Shown here piece by piece: positions 8,637 to 19,918 of a stretch of 56,391 bases of DNA (positions are counted from its first letter, which is position 1; the number at the start of each line of letters is the position of its first letter). Origin of the DNA: Accumulibacter sp. (GTDB lineage Bacteria > Pseudomonadota > Gammaproteobacteria > Burkholderiales > Rhodocyclaceae). The position numbers and the translations under genes were made by a program. The stretch is from the NCBI GenBank assembly GCA_020049495.1, contig JAIFKU010000044.1, positions 1 to 56,391 of the forward strand. Reading direction: 5' to 3'. Under the pieces are notes generated by a model. It saw nothing but the letters and a program-made list of their open reading frames with translations. It had not been told where the DNA came from and did not search any database.

Positions 8637-9683
8637 GTGAGTTTTTCCGGCATCGCACGGCGCCTGCCCGGCTGGTGGTACCGGCGACACTTTTCTCTCA
8701 TGTTGCTGCCGCTGTTGCCCTTTTCCTGGCTGTTCCGGCTGCTCGTCGCTTTCCGGCGCGGCTTGTATCGCTTCGGGGTATTGCGTTCGTACGCTCTGCC
8801 GGTACCGGTCATCGTCATCGGCAATCTGACCGTCGGCGGCAGCGGCAAGACGCCGCTGGTGCTCTGGCTGGCCAAACGTTTGGGCGAAAAAGGCTGGCGC
8901 CCGGGAATCATCAGCCGGGGCTATGCCGGAACGGCGGAGAGCGTGCAGGCGGTGACGGCGGATTCAGCGTGCGCCGTGGTCGGCGATGAACCCCTATTGC
9001 TGGCCCGGCGCAGTGCGCTGCCGGTGTTCGTCGGTCGCGATCGTGTGGCGGCCGGACGGGCTTTGCTGGACGTGCATCCCGAATGCACTGTCGTCATTTC
9101 GGACGATGGGCTGCAGCACTATCGTCTGCAACGCGCGGTCGAGATTGCCGTGTTTGACGCGCGTGGCGCGGGAAATGGCCGGCTGCTGCCCGCCGGTCCC
9201 TTGCGCGAGCCCTGGCAACGCCTGGCGGCGGTGACGGCGGTGGTGTGGAATGCCGCGCCTGAAGCGCAGGCACGATGCGCCCCGGTCAGCTCGCCGGAGT
9301 TTACGATGCGTCTTGCCGGTCAGCGTTTCATTGCCCTGTCCGATGCGCAGCACTGCTGTACGGCGGATGACCTGCGCGGCAAAACCTTGCATGCTCTGGC
9401 CGGTATTGGCGACCCGTCGCGCTTCTTCAGGCAGCTTGAGTCCATGGGGCTCGATTTCGCGGCGCACCCTTTCCCCGACCATCACATTTACAGTGCGGCA
9501 GATCTTGCTTTCGCCGATGATGGCGTGCTGCTGATGACCGAGAAGGATGCGGTAAAATGTGCCACACTGACTTCGAACGAAGCATGGGTGTTACCGGTCG
9601 AGGCGCACATTGACATGCCTGCCGGTGGCCCTTCATTGCTCGACACCATTCTGGAGAAACTCGATGGACGCACGCCTGCTTGA
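8637..9683 (+). CDS. lpxK: Tetraacyldisaccharide 4'-kinase (lipid A synthesis)
   Basis: The 348-residue enzyme phosphorylates the 4' position of the lipid A disaccharide at the inner membrane. The Walker A motif [12 protein letters not shown] is at about 62-73, following an N-terminal hydrophobic, basic membrane-binding helix. [30 protein letters not shown] and FPDHHIY are further LpxK signatures. The frame is open far upstream, but that part overlaps exbD; GTG at 8637, just after the exbD stop and with GAGGGG before it, gives the family N-terminus [16 protein letters not shown]. The 3' end overlaps the next gene by 20 bases. Confidence 0.95.
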   Translation: MSFSGIARRLPGWWYRRHFSLMLLPLLPFSWLFRLLVAFRRGLYRFGVLRSYALPVPVIVIGNLTVGGSGKTPLVLWLAKRLGEKGWRPGIISRGYAGTAESVQAVTADSACAVVGDEPLLLARRSALPVFVGRDRVAAGRALLDVHPECTVVISDDGLQHYRLQRAVEIAVFDARGAGNGRLLPAGPLREPWQRLAAVTAVVWNAAPEAQARCAPVSSPEFTMRLAGQRFIALSDAQHCCTADDLRGKTLHALAGIGDPSRFFRQLESMGLDFAAHPFPDHHIYSAADLAFADDGVLLMTEKDAVKCATLTSNEAWVLPVEAHIDMPAGGPSLLDTILEKLDGRTPA

Positions 9684-9840
9684 CATCCTTGTCTGCCCGA
9701 TCTGCAAAGCCAATCTCGAATACCGCAAGGCCGCTGCGGAACTGGTCTGCAAACCCTGCAAACTGGCTTTCCCGGTGCGTGACGACATTCCCGTCATGCT
9801 TGAGGACGAGGCGCGCCAGCTTTCTGCAGACGAATCCTGA
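9664..9840 (+). CDS. Trm112/YcaR-family small zinc-binding protein
   Basis: The protein has 58 residues, starts [20 protein letters not shown], and has CPIC and CKPC pairs that form a zinc ribbon, ending [16 protein letters not shown]. This is the Trm112-like (YcaR) family, which almost always sits between lpxK and kdsB in proteobacteria. In other domains Trm112 stabilises methyltransferases; the role of the bacterial YcaR form is not settled. It starts inside the lpxK end, so expression is coupled. Confidence 0.92.
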   Translation: MDARLLDILVCPICKANLEYRKAAAELVCKPCKLAFPVRDDIPVMLEDEARQLSADES

Positions 9841-9874
9841 TGCGTTTGACGAATAAGAATTTATCGAAAGGCCG

Positions 9875-10645
9875 ATGATGAAATTCAAAGTCGTTGTTCC
9901 TGCCCGCTACGCCTCCACGCGCCTGCCGGCCAAGCCGCTTCTCGATCTTGGCGGCAAGCCGATGGTCGCCCGGGTGGCCGAACGCGCCATGCTTTCCGGT
10001 GCCGAGGAAATCTGGGTGGCAACCGATCACGCCGACGTGGTGACCGCAGCAGAAAGTCACGGGCTTTCGGTCGTGCTCACGCGGAGCGATCATCCGAGCG
10101 GAACGGATCGCCTGGCGGAAGTTGTCGAAAAACGCGGCTGGGATGATGACACGATCGTCGTTAACGTCCAGGGTGACGAGCCGCTGATCGATCCGGAACT
10201 GATCGCACAGACAGCACGGCAACTCGCACAAAGCGGTGCGGATATTGCCACGGTTGCGCATCCGATTGCCGATGCAGCCGATTTCTTCAATCCGAATATC
10301 GTCAAGGTGGTGTGCAAGGCCGACGGCGACGCCATGTATTTTTCACGCGCAACGATTCCTTATGCGCGTGACCACTTTGCCCGTGCCGGGGGCAAGGAAA
10401 GCCTGCCGTCCGGAATGCTGGCCTACTGGCACATCGGGCTGTATGCCTATCGTGCCCGTTTCTTGCGTGCCTATGCCCGATTGACGCCTTCACCGTTGGA
10501 GAAATTTGAGGCACTGGAGCAGTTGCGGGCCCTGTGGCACGGCTTTCGCATCAGCGTCGTGATTTCCGATCTGCCGCCGATGGTCGGCGTGGATACGCCG
10601 GAAGATGCGGCACGCATGCAGGAATGGTTCCGCAGCAAGGTCTGA
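9875..10645 (+). CDS. kdsB: 3-deoxy-manno-octulosonate cytidylyltransferase
   Basis: The 256-residue CMP-Kdo synthetase activates Kdo for lipopolysaccharide core synthesis. The N-terminal nucleotide-binding motif [25 protein letters not shown], then [26 protein letters not shown] and the C-terminal [12 protein letters not shown] and VGVDTPED motifs are all present. Two ATG codons in a row (9875 and 9878) could both start it. It shares an operon with lpxK, so lipid A and Kdo activation are produced together. Confidence 0.97.
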   Translation: MMKFKVVVPARYASTRLPAKPLLDLGGKPMVARVAERAMLSGAEEIWVATDHADVVTAAESHGLSVVLTRSDHPSGTDRLAEVVEKRGWDDDTIVVNVQGDEPLIDPELIAQTARQLAQSGADIATVAHPIADAADFFNPNIVKVVCKADGDAMYFSRATIPYARDHFARAGGKESLPSGMLAYWHIGLYAYRARFLRAYARLTPSPLEKFEALEQLRALWHGFRISVVISDLPPMVGVDTPEDAARMQEWFRSKV

Positions 10646-10655
10646 AAACGTTTGA

Positions 10656-11426
<771 letters not shown>

Positions 11427-11556
11427 CTTGCGGACAGGATGAAGCTTTAAACGTGACCTCCCGCAAGAGGAGGAGCGACAGTCAAGTGCAGAGTTGAGTA
11501 CTCCGGCCCCCGGGGAGCCTTTCACAGGTTTCGGGCCATCGTGATAGGGGATGTTC

Positions 11557-13617
<2,061 letters not shown>

Positions 13618-13618
13618 T

Positions 13619-13645
13619 CAACGGGGCAGCCGGGCTGCCCCGTTG
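13619..13645. terminator. Hairpin between convergent hppA and murJ
   Basis: CAACGGGGCAGC-CGG-GCTGCCCCGTTG is a perfect 12-bp stem right after the hppA stop and just before the end of murJ. There is no T tract on either side, so it may work as a weak bidirectional terminator or as protection for the 3' ends. Confidence 0.7.
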
Positions 13646-13654
13646 GCATTGGGA

Positions 13655-15193
13655 TTATTCAGCCGCGCGACGTTTGAAATCGCGTAAACGGAATCCGGTC
13701 AGCCATAGTGTAGTGAAATAAATGGCTGCACCCAAGCTGACGATGAGCGCCAGCCGCAGCAGACGTTCGCTCAGGCTCCAGCGTATCCAGTCGGCCGCCG
13801 CGCCGCCGGCAAACCACAGGGCACTGCCCATGACCAGCATGGCCACGGCGAGTTTGGCGTAGAACACCGGCCAGCCGGGTTGTGGCGTGTAAATCCCGTG
13901 TCGGCGCAGACCGCGATAGAGCAGTAAGGCATTCAGGCAGGCAGCCAACCCGATGGAAAGCGCCAGTCCCGCATGCTTGAGCCAGCCGATCAGCGCCAGG
14001 TTGAGCATTTGCGTGACGAAAAGCGTGAGCAGCGCAATCTTGACCGGTGTGCGAACGTTTTGCCGGGCATAAAAACCGGGTGCCAGCACCTTTACCAGAA
14101 TCAGACCGAGCAGGCCGATACTGTAGGCGACCAGGGCATCCCGCGTCTTGAATACGTCAACAGCAGTGAACGCGCCGTGGTGGAACAGCGTGGTGATCAG
14201 CGGTACGGCGATGATGGCCAGAGCCAGTGCCGCCGGTGCGGCCAGCAGCAGGGTCAAACGCAGTCCCCAGTCAAGCAGCCTCGAGTAGTCGTCGAACTTT
14301 TCTCCGGCGTGGTATTTGGCCAGCGAGGGCAGGAGAATGGTGCCAAGCGCCGCGCCCAGCATGCCGGCTGGAAATTCCATCAGACGATCGGCGTAATAGA
14401 GCCACGAAACACTGCCGGTGCCGAGGAAGGAGGCAAAGATGGTGTTGATCAGCAGGCTGACCTGGGCGACCGAGACACCGAGTACGGCAGGGGCCATCAA
14501 TCTGAGGATGCGGCGTACGCCGGCGTCCTTCCAGTCGAGCGAGAAGCGCGGCAGCATGCCGATGCGTTTCAGGCTGGGCAACTGAAATACCAGTTGCAGG
14601 AGGCCTCCGAGAAACACCGCCCAGCCAAGTGCCAGAACCGGCCGGTCAAAGTAAGGTGTGGCGAACAGCGCCATGCCGATAAAGGAGAGATTGAGCAGTA
14701 CCGGGGTAAAGGCGGGTACGGCAAAACGGCTCCAGGTGTTGAGTATGCCTCCCGAGAGGGCTACCAGCGACATGAACAGGATGTAGGGGAAGGTGATGCG
14801 TGTCAGCTCGACGGTCAGTTCGAACTTGCCGGGGTCGGCGGCAAATCCGGGGGCAGAGATGAAGACAAGCACGGGAGCGGCCGCCATGCCAAGCAGGGTG
14901 ACCACCAGCAGAATGAGGAAGAGCAAGGTGGCCACATGGTCAACGAGTTGTCTGGCTGCCGCTTCGCCGCCCTTGTTCTTGTATTCGCCGAGAATGGGCA
15001 CAAAGGCTTGCGAGAAAGCGCCTTCCGCAAAAAGGCGGCGCAACAGGTTCGGCAGCTTGAAGGCGACAAAGAAGGCGTCGGTCAGCATCCCGGCGCCAAA
15101 AATCCGGGCGATCACGAAATCGCGCACGAAACCGAGGATGCGCGAGAGCAGGGTCATGCTGCTGATTGTGGCGAGAGCTTTGAGCAGATTCAT
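13655..15193 (-). CDS. murJ: Lipid II flippase MurJ (MviN)
   Basis: The 512-residue protein has about 14 membrane helices and the MurJ N-terminus [35 protein letters not shown], followed by [27 protein letters not shown] and [10 protein letters not shown]. MurJ flips the peptidoglycan precursor lipid II to the periplasmic side of the inner membrane. In many betaproteobacteria it is next to rpsT on the opposite strand; here the AAA/DUF4143 gene has come between the two. Confidence 0.96.
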   Translation of the reverse strand: MNLLKALATISSMTLLSRILGFVRDFVIARIFGAGMLTDAFFVAFKLPNLLRRLFAEGAFSQAFVPILGEYKNKGGEAAARQLVDHVATLLFLILLVVTLLGMAAAPVLVFISAPGFAADPGKFELTVELTRITFPYILFMSLVALSGGILNTWSRFAVPAFTPVLLNLSFIGMALFATPYFDRPVLALGWAVFLGGLLQLVFQLPSLKRIGMLPRFSLDWKDAGVRRILRLMAPAVLGVSVAQVSLLINTIFASFLGTGSVSWLYYADRLMEFPAGMLGAALGTILLPSLAKYHAGEKFDDYSRLLDWGLRLTLLLAAPAALALAIIAVPLITTLFHHGAFTAVDVFKTRDALVAYSIGLLGLILVKVLAPGFYARQNVRTPVKIALLTLFVTQMLNLALIGWLKHAGLALSIGLAACLNALLLYRGLRRHGIYTPQPGWPVFYAKLAVAMLVMGSALWFAGGAAADWIRWSLSERLLRLALIVSLGAAIYFTTLWLTGFRLRDFKRRAAE

Positions 15194-15472
15194 TGTTTTT
15201 TGGAGTGCCGGTAAGCCGCCATCTTAGCCGCATTGGGGTGGCGGGGGAAACCAGTGCCGCAGTCGGGTAGGGTGCGCAGCTTGCTGCGCACGCGGGACCG
15301 ATGCTTAAGGAACTGCCAAAGCCAATCAGGCGTCATTCCGGGGCTGCCCGGGAGGGCAGAACCCGGAATCCAGAGTATTTCAGGACAGCGTATTGGTTTC
15401 CGGGTACCGCTTTGCAGTCGAGAAGAGTGGAGTTTGTGGCTAATCAGGAAGCTGATTGTAGTATTGAGTCGC
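15194..15472. repeat. Hairpin-repeat-rich gap between murJ and the ATPase gene
   Basis: Two palindromic units lie here. GTGCGCAGCTTGCTGCGCAC at 15272-15291 is a simple hairpin. At 15332-15373 an outer stem ATTCCGGG (15335-15342) / CCCGGAAT (15362-15369) encloses an inner stem CTGCCC / GGGCAG. The outer arms begin GTCATTCCGG and end CCGGAATCCAG, like the hairpins inside the MITE, so they belong to the same broad REP-like class. No gene is visible. Confidence 0.65.
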
Positions 15473-16774
15473 TTATTCGCGCAGCAGCCAGCGCCAGACG
15501 GGAACGACGCTGATCGTGCCATGCGGTGTTCCGATCTGCTCCTCTTCATCGAGTGTGACGAGTATGGCCGACGAGAGCTTGCGCTCGGCCAACACGGCGT
15601 CAAGTGCGCGCAGTTCGCGCTGGCGGGTTGCCGGTTCGGCGATGCTTTCGGCGACCTGGATGGCGATTGCCTCGCCCTGCACCGGGCGGGCGAGAAAATC
15701 GACCTCGTAGCCCTGTTCGGAGCGGAAGTAGGCGATTTCCATGCCCCGTCGCCGCAGGTCGAGAAACACCAGTGTTTCCAGCAACCGGCCGCGATCCATG
15801 CCCGATCCGTGGCGGAAGGCTTGCGCCAGCCCGGTGTCGATGGGGTAGACCTTGCGCGGATTGACCTGCCGCTGACGTTGCGAGCGCGAGTCCATCTGGA
15901 TGCTCTGTATGAGGTAGGCATCTTCCAGGTAGGCCAGATAGTCGTGCAGGCTGTTCTTGCCGCAGGCGATGCCTTGCGACTTGAGGTCGTTATGGAAGCG
16001 GTTGATGCTGAAGGCGCAGGCCGGCGATCCCAGCAGGTGCCGGATGAGGTAGCGCAGGGGAGTGATGTTGCCGATGCCGTGGCGCTCCACCACATCGCGC
16101 AGGATCACGACGTCGACGTATTCCTGAAGGATGCGGATGCGATAGCGGGGATCAATGCCTTGTACTTCGGGGAAACCGCCTGCCTCAAGGTAGGCGCGCA
16201 GGCGGTTGGCGAGCAGAGCGCGCCGGGCGGCACCGGGCGGCTTGCTGAGGGTGTCGTTCTCTCCCTGATGGCGCATGGCTTCACGGAAACTGAAGGGGAA
16301 TAACTCAGTGGCCAGCGAGCGGCCGCGCAGGGTGGTGGCGATTTCCCGGCTGAGCAACTTCGCCGATGATCCGGTCAGCGTGATCCGGGCGTTTTCGGTA
16401 TCGAGCAGGCGGCGGATGAATCGCTCCCAGCCGGGGACGTTCTGGATTTCGTCAAAGAATAAGTGGCAGTGGCGATGCTTGTTCTCCGGGTTGAGGCGAA
16501 AGAAGGTTTCCGGGATGCGGTGCAGGTCGTCCGCCGTCAACGGGTAGAGTCGCTCGTCGTCGAAGTTGATGTAGAGCAGGCTTTCCTTGGCGACGCCGCT
16601 GGCGAGCAATTCGTTCATGGCCTGGTAGATGCGCCAGCTTTTGCCGGTGCGGCGCATGCCGATCAGGGTGTCAGCTTTGCCGTTGAGCATTGGCATGGCA
16701 ATGTCGCGGCGCGTGGGTTGCGGTAACGCACGTTCCTGAAAGTCGCCGATGATCTGCTCGAAGATGTTGTCCAT
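15473..16774 (-). CDS. AAA ATPase with C-terminal DUF4143 domain
   Basis: The 433-residue protein begins with an AAA_14-type ATPase: Walker A IGMRRTGKSWRIYQ at about 38-51, Walker B HLFFDEIQNVPGWE, and LTGSSAKLLSREIATTLRGR. The second half, with ILQEYVDVVILRDVVERHGI and the restriction-nuclease-like end GYEVDFLARP, is DUF4143. Members of this large family occur in variable copy number in bacteria and archaea; their role is unknown, though the tail resembles PD-(D/E)XK folds. It sits alone between hairpin repeats and an IS-like scar, and separates murJ from rpsT, which suggests insertion. No toxin or antitoxin partner is visible. Confidence 0.88.
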   Translation of the reverse strand: MDNIFEQIIGDFQERALPQPTRRDIAMPMLNGKADTLIGMRRTGKSWRIYQAMNELLASGVAKESLLYINFDDERLYPLTADDLHRIPETFFRLNPENKHRHCHLFFDEIQNVPGWERFIRRLLDTENARITLTGSSAKLLSREIATTLRGRSLATELFPFSFREAMRHQGENDTLSKPPGAARRALLANRLRAYLEAGGFPEVQGIDPRYRIRILQEYVDVVILRDVVERHGIGNITPLRYLIRHLLGSPACAFSINRFHNDLKSQGIACGKNSLHDYLAYLEDAYLIQSIQMDSRSQRQRQVNPRKVYPIDTGLAQAFRHGSGMDRGRLLETLVFLDLRRRGMEIAYFRSEQGYEVDFLARPVQGEAIAIQVAESIAEPATRQRELRALDAVLAERKLSSAILVTLDEEEQIGTPHGTISVVPVWRWLLRE

Positions 16775-17045
16775 GGTTGCTATTTATGTATCCCGATAAG
16801 AGATAAATATATATCAAATTGTCTTCGTAAAGAAGATAAGTTAACGAAAAAGTGGAGCGCTTTTCCTCTGGATCGACGTTACGATAAACATTACAGATGT
16901 CCCTGGTGCATGATACCGGTTACAGATGCGGTGTTTGCGACAACGCAACTGCACACAACTGCAAAACGTCTTGCAACTCCGGATTTATATCTGTAGAATC
17001 ACGCGTTTTCGATTAACGCATTAGCTTTTTTAGGGACAGAAATCC
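16775..17045. other. Intergenic region upstream of rpsT with a possible IS scar
   Basis: After an AT-rich stretch (16795-16850) comes a pair of TTACAGATG direct repeats (about 16892 and 16919) around TCCCTGGTGCATGATACC. This arrangement resembles the end of an IS481-type element, but the match is from memory only. The rpsT promoter follows. Confidence 0.35.
16971..16999 (+). promoter_or_regulatory. Sigma-70 promoter of rpsT
   Basis: TTGCAA at 16971-16976 and TAGAAT at 16994-16999 are separated by exactly 17 bases. The start of rpsT is 47 bases beyond the -10 box, leaving a short leader of about 40 bases. Confidence 0.75.
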
Positions 17046-17312
17046 ATGGCCAACAGCGCACAAGCCCGCAAGCGTGCCCGCCAAGCCGTTAAACAACGCG
17101 CGCACAACGCCAGTCTGCGCTCCTCTTTGCGCACGGCCGTGAAGCGTGTGCAAAAGGCGATTGTCGCTGGCGACAAGGCCGCTGCTCAAAGCATTTATCA
17201 GGAATCCGTATCGGTGATCGATCGTATCTCCGACAAGAAGATCATTCACAAGAACAAGGCCTCGCGCCACAAGAGCCGCCTCTCGTCACAGATCAAGGCG
17301 CTGGCGGCCTGA
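17046..17312 (+). CDS. rpsT: 30S ribosomal protein S20
   Basis: The 88-residue, very basic protein starts [18 protein letters not shown], includes [14 protein letters not shown], and ends [18 protein letters not shown]. This is the full length and pattern of S20, which binds 16S rRNA early in 30S assembly. It is a single-gene unit with a clear promoter and terminator. Excess S20 is known to repress its own translation in enteric bacteria; nothing specific to that is visible here. Confidence 0.98.
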   Translation: MANSAQARKRARQAVKQRAHNASLRSSLRTAVKRVQKAIVAGDKAAAQSIYQESVSVIDRISDKKIIHKNKASRHKSRLSSQIKALAA

Positions 17313-17339
17313 TTCGCTTAGCCACGTTCAAGAAACTGG

Positions 17340-17366
17340 AAACGGCGTCTGCGGATGCCGTTTTTC
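17340..17366 (+). terminator. Intrinsic terminator of rpsT
   Basis: AAACGGC (17340-17346) pairs with GCCGTTT (17357-17363), with a run of five T and then CTTT directly after. It lies 27 bases beyond the rpsT stop. Confidence 0.88.
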
Positions 17367-17416
17367 TTTGGTGCGCCGAAAAATAGTAGCTATTTGCAAA
17401 AAAATAGATACTTGGC

Positions 17417-17445
17417 TTGCTTTTGGATAATTTACTGCATATAGT
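17417..17445 (+). promoter_or_regulatory. Probable sigma-70 promoter of the 82-residue protein gene
   Basis: TTGCTT at 17417-17422 and TATAGT at 17440-17445 have a 17-base spacer. The start codon is 30 bases downstream of the -10 box. Confidence 0.6.
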
Positions 17446-17475
17446 CGGTACATCTATCTGATGTAGAGGTGATTT

Positions 17476-17724
17476 ATGCAGCTATCGCCTACGCCAAAAT
17501 ACGGTTTCCGTATCCGCACACGAAGTGGGTCTGTAGTAGACAACCTGCTGATATTTGGCAAAGACGAGCCCGATGCCGAGCGCAAGCTGCGTCAGATCTA
17601 TCTCGGTTGCGTGATTCTCGAAGCAAAACGTCTGGTGGCCCAGACGCAGCGTAATGGCCCGGTGACCTATGAGGACGTTGTTGATCTCATTACGGGGGCG
17701 GATCCGGTTGAATCGGCCCGATAG
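17476..17724 (+). CDS. Small conserved-looking protein of unknown function (82 aa)
   Basis: I do not recognise this family. The 82-residue product is soluble, starts MQLSPTPKYGFRIRTRSG, then has a mixed strand-helix pattern with VVDNLLIFGKDEPDAERKLRQIYLGCVILEAKRL. It has no membrane segment and only one Cys. An AGAGGTGA ribosome site precedes the ATG, and a good promoter lies upstream, so it is very likely expressed. It faces the ParA gene tail to tail with 27 bases between. The GKDEPDAERKLRQIY stretch suggests a small alpha/beta fold. Confidence 0.75.
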   Translation: MQLSPTPKYGFRIRTRSGSVVDNLLIFGKDEPDAERKLRQIYLGCVILEAKRLVAQTQRNGPVTYEDVVDLITGADPVESAR

Positions 17725-17751
17725 CGGTGGCCGAGGCTTACGGCTCTGCAA

Positions 17752-18522
17752 TCAAAACAATCCCTGTAACCGCAGTTCCTCGTAGAGGGCGGCATAGTCC
17801 GCTGCGCCGCTGCTCGAAGCACTATGGCTGAAGACGTCCCGGTTCTTTGACGGGCTTTCAGCGATGGCCACATTCTCCGAAATAACGGTCTGGCATGCTT
17901 CCGAACCATAGCGTTCGCGCAGACGGTTCTGTACATCTTCACTCATTTTGCGGCGGCGATCATAGCGCGTCAGCAAATAGCGACGTTCGACCCGTCGTTT
18001 GATTACCGGTTCGAGAATGCTCAGCGTTCGGGTCATTTGTTCCGCGGCCTGCAATGAGAGGTAATCGGTCGAAATCGGGATGAGCAGCAGATCGCAGGCA
18101 AAAATGGCATTGAGTGCCAGAACGCCAACATAAGGGCAGCAGTCGATGATGGCGTTCTGCGCCGCATTGCCCGGTACGGATTGGTCAATGCTGTCCAGGC
18201 CCAGGCGCAGTTTGTTGAGAATTGCCGGACCCTTGCCGAAGATAGCGTCGACCTTGATCAACTGCTGGTGCGAGGGGATGAGCCGGCCAATTCCGTCCCA
18301 GGGGATTGTCAGTACATCAAGTTCACTGAGGCCCTGATAGAAACCGAAAAGACTACGTCCCGAATCCTGCGGGGTGGATCCATGGATGCTGGAAAGATGG
18401 CACTGCGGATCCAGATCAAGCAACAGAGGCTGCTTGCCGTCACGAACGCTGGCGGCAGCGAGGTTGAGCGTCGTTGTGGTCTTGCCGACGCCACCCTTTT
18501 GGTTGAAAACAGCAATGCGCAT
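17752..18522 (-). CDS. Orphan ParA-family ATPase
   Basis: The 256-residue protein starts MRIAVFNQKGGVGKTTTTLNLA, with the deviant Walker A KGGVGKTT of ParA/MinD ATPases, then LLLDLDPQCHLSS and AIIDCCPYVGVLALNAIFACDLLLIPISTDYLSLQ. The start is set at ATG 18522, since upstream codons in the same frame lie in the argD leader. There is no parB or visible parS site, so it is not a standard chromosome partition pair. Such orphans position cargo (chemotaxis arrays, storage granules, pili). The tail SSSGAADYAALYEELRLQGLF is distinct from plasmid ParA. Confidence 0.88.
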   Translation of the reverse strand: MRIAVFNQKGGVGKTTTTLNLAAASVRDGKQPLLLDLDPQCHLSSIHGSTPQDSGRSLFGFYQGLSELDVLTIPWDGIGRLIPSHQQLIKVDAIFGKGPAILNKLRLGLDSIDQSVPGNAAQNAIIDCCPYVGVLALNAIFACDLLLIPISTDYLSLQAAEQMTRTLSILEPVIKRRVERRYLLTRYDRRRKMSEDVQNRLRERYGSEACQTVISENVAIAESPSKNRDVFSHSASSSGAADYAALYEELRLQGLF

Positions 18523-18606
18523 GACGCATTGTAACGTGTTGGGCCCATCTCGCGCACATCTCCTCTTATATATACAAGCCGGCAGTTTTCCCTTAAAATT
18601 CTCCCC

Positions 18607-18699
18607 CTTGCCTGATCGGTGCGCTAGGCTTTCAGGCAAGTGCCTGCAGGTGCCGATTGGCTACCCATGCGTGATTTATTCCGGCGGCGCAAGCCGCCG
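18607..18699 (+). promoter_or_regulatory. Structured leader upstream of argD
   Basis: Three inverted repeats follow one another: CTTGCCTGA (18607-18615) with TCAGGCAAG (18632-18640), the partly overlapping GTGCCTGCAGGTGC palindrome, and CGGCGGC-GCAA-GCCGCCG (18682-18699), the last ending 34 bases before the argD start. This could be an attenuator-like or protein-binding leader for the arg genes. No ARG box consensus could be made out with certainty. Confidence 0.4.
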
Positions 18700-18733
18700 T
18701 TTCAGTTTCAGGGCCTCCTCAAGGGGTTTGACC

Positions 18734-19906
18734 ATGTCCCACCTAATGAACACCTACGCCCGCCTGCCGGTTGCCTTCAGTCATGGAGACGGAAGCTGGG
18801 TCACCGATACCGAGGGCAAGATTTATCTCGATGCCTTGTCGGGGATCGCCGTTTCCACGCTCGGACACAATCACCCCGATCTGGTGGCGGCTCTTGCTGC
18901 GCAGGCCGGGCGTCTGCTGCACACGTCCAATCTTTACCGCATGCCGCAGCAGGAGCAGTTGGCCGACAAACTGGCCGCGCTGGCTGGCATGGACGAAGTC
19001 TTTTTCTGCAACTCGGGATGTGAAGCCAACGAAGCCGCGATCAAACTGGCGCGTTTCTATGGTCACCAGCAGGGGATCGACAGCCCGGCCATCATCGTCA
19101 TGGAACAGGCTTTCCACGGGCGTACCATGGCTACCCTTTCGGCCACCGGCAACCGCAAGACGCAAGCAGGTTTTGAACCGCTCGTCTCCGGCTTTGTGCG
19201 GGTGCCGTACAACGACCTGCAAGCCATCCGCGGGATTGCCGAGCATAACAAGAATGTCGTTGCCGTCATGATCGAAATCGTGCAGGGTGAGGGTGGTATC
19301 CATTTTGCCGATGTCGGATTTCAGCGTGGGCTGCGTCAGCTTTGTGACGAACAGGGCTGGTTGCTGATCTGCGACGAGGTGCAGTGCGGCATGGGCCGTA
19401 CCGGCACCTGGTTCGGCTTCCAGCATGCCGGCATTCGCCCGGATGTGGCGACCCTGGCCAAAGGACTTGCCGGCGGGGTACCTATCGGCGCCTGCATAAC
19501 CGCCGGCAAGGCGGCTGGTCTTTTCAAGCCGGGCAATCACGGTTCGACCTTTGGCGGCAACCAGTTGGCCACCACGGCCGCGCTGACGACCATCGAAGTG
19601 GTTGAAAGAGATCATTTGATCGCCAACGCCGAGGCAGTGGGGCGCCTGATTCGAGAAGGTCTGGCTCAGGCGTTGTCAGACTCAGCGGGTGTTGTCGATA
19701 TACGCGGTCAGGGTCTGATGATTGGCATAGAACTGGACCGCCCTTGTGGCGAACTGGTGGCCCGTGGACTGGATGCCGGCTTGCTGATCAACGTGACTGC
19801 GGACAAGGTGGTGCGCCTTTTGCCATCGCTGAACTTCAGTGCGGAAGAAGGGCATGAGCTTGTTGCGCGGCTTTCAGTCCTGATCCGTGATTTTCTCTCT
19901 GCCTGA
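18734..19906 (+). CDS. argD: Acetylornithine/succinyldiaminopimelate aminotransferase
   Basis: The 390-residue class III PLP aminotransferase converts N-acetylglutamate semialdehyde to N-acetylornithine in arginine synthesis and often also serves lysine synthesis. The phosphate-binding NSGCEANEAAIKLAR, AFHGRT, ICDEVQCGMGRTG and the Schiff-base lysine in TLAKGLAGGVPIGA are all present. The true start is ATG 18734 (MSHLMNTYARLPVAF); the open frame upstream overlaps the divergent parA leader. It lies 12 bases before argF in a co-directional arginine operon. Confidence 0.96.
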   Translation: MSHLMNTYARLPVAFSHGDGSWVTDTEGKIYLDALSGIAVSTLGHNHPDLVAALAAQAGRLLHTSNLYRMPQQEQLADKLAALAGMDEVFFCNSGCEANEAAIKLARFYGHQQGIDSPAIIVMEQAFHGRTMATLSATGNRKTQAGFEPLVSGFVRVPYNDLQAIRGIAEHNKNVVAVMIEIVQGEGGIHFADVGFQRGLRQLCDEQGWLLICDEVQCGMGRTGTWFGFQHAGIRPDVATLAKGLAGGVPIGACITAGKAAGLFKPGNHGSTFGGNQLATTAALTTIEVVERDHLIANAEAVGRLIREGLAQALSDSAGVVDIRGQGLMIGIELDRPCGELVARGLDAGLLINVTADKVVRLLPSLNFSAEEGHELVARLSVLIRDFLSA

Positions 19907-19918
19907 TCGAGGGCTGCC

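Noticed and set aside
13973-15214. 413-residue open frame on the plus strand across murJ
   Set aside because: Shadow of murJ, with low-complexity Gln/Arg/Gly/His composition and no recognisable motif.
15473-16774. Toxin-antitoxin or defence operon with the AAA/DUF4143 protein
   Set aside because: The gene is alone; no second short gene, methylase or nuclease is adjacent, and the family role is unknown.
17752-18522. Chromosomal or plasmid partition locus parABS
   Set aside because: No parB gene and no parS-like palindrome could be found near the ParA gene.
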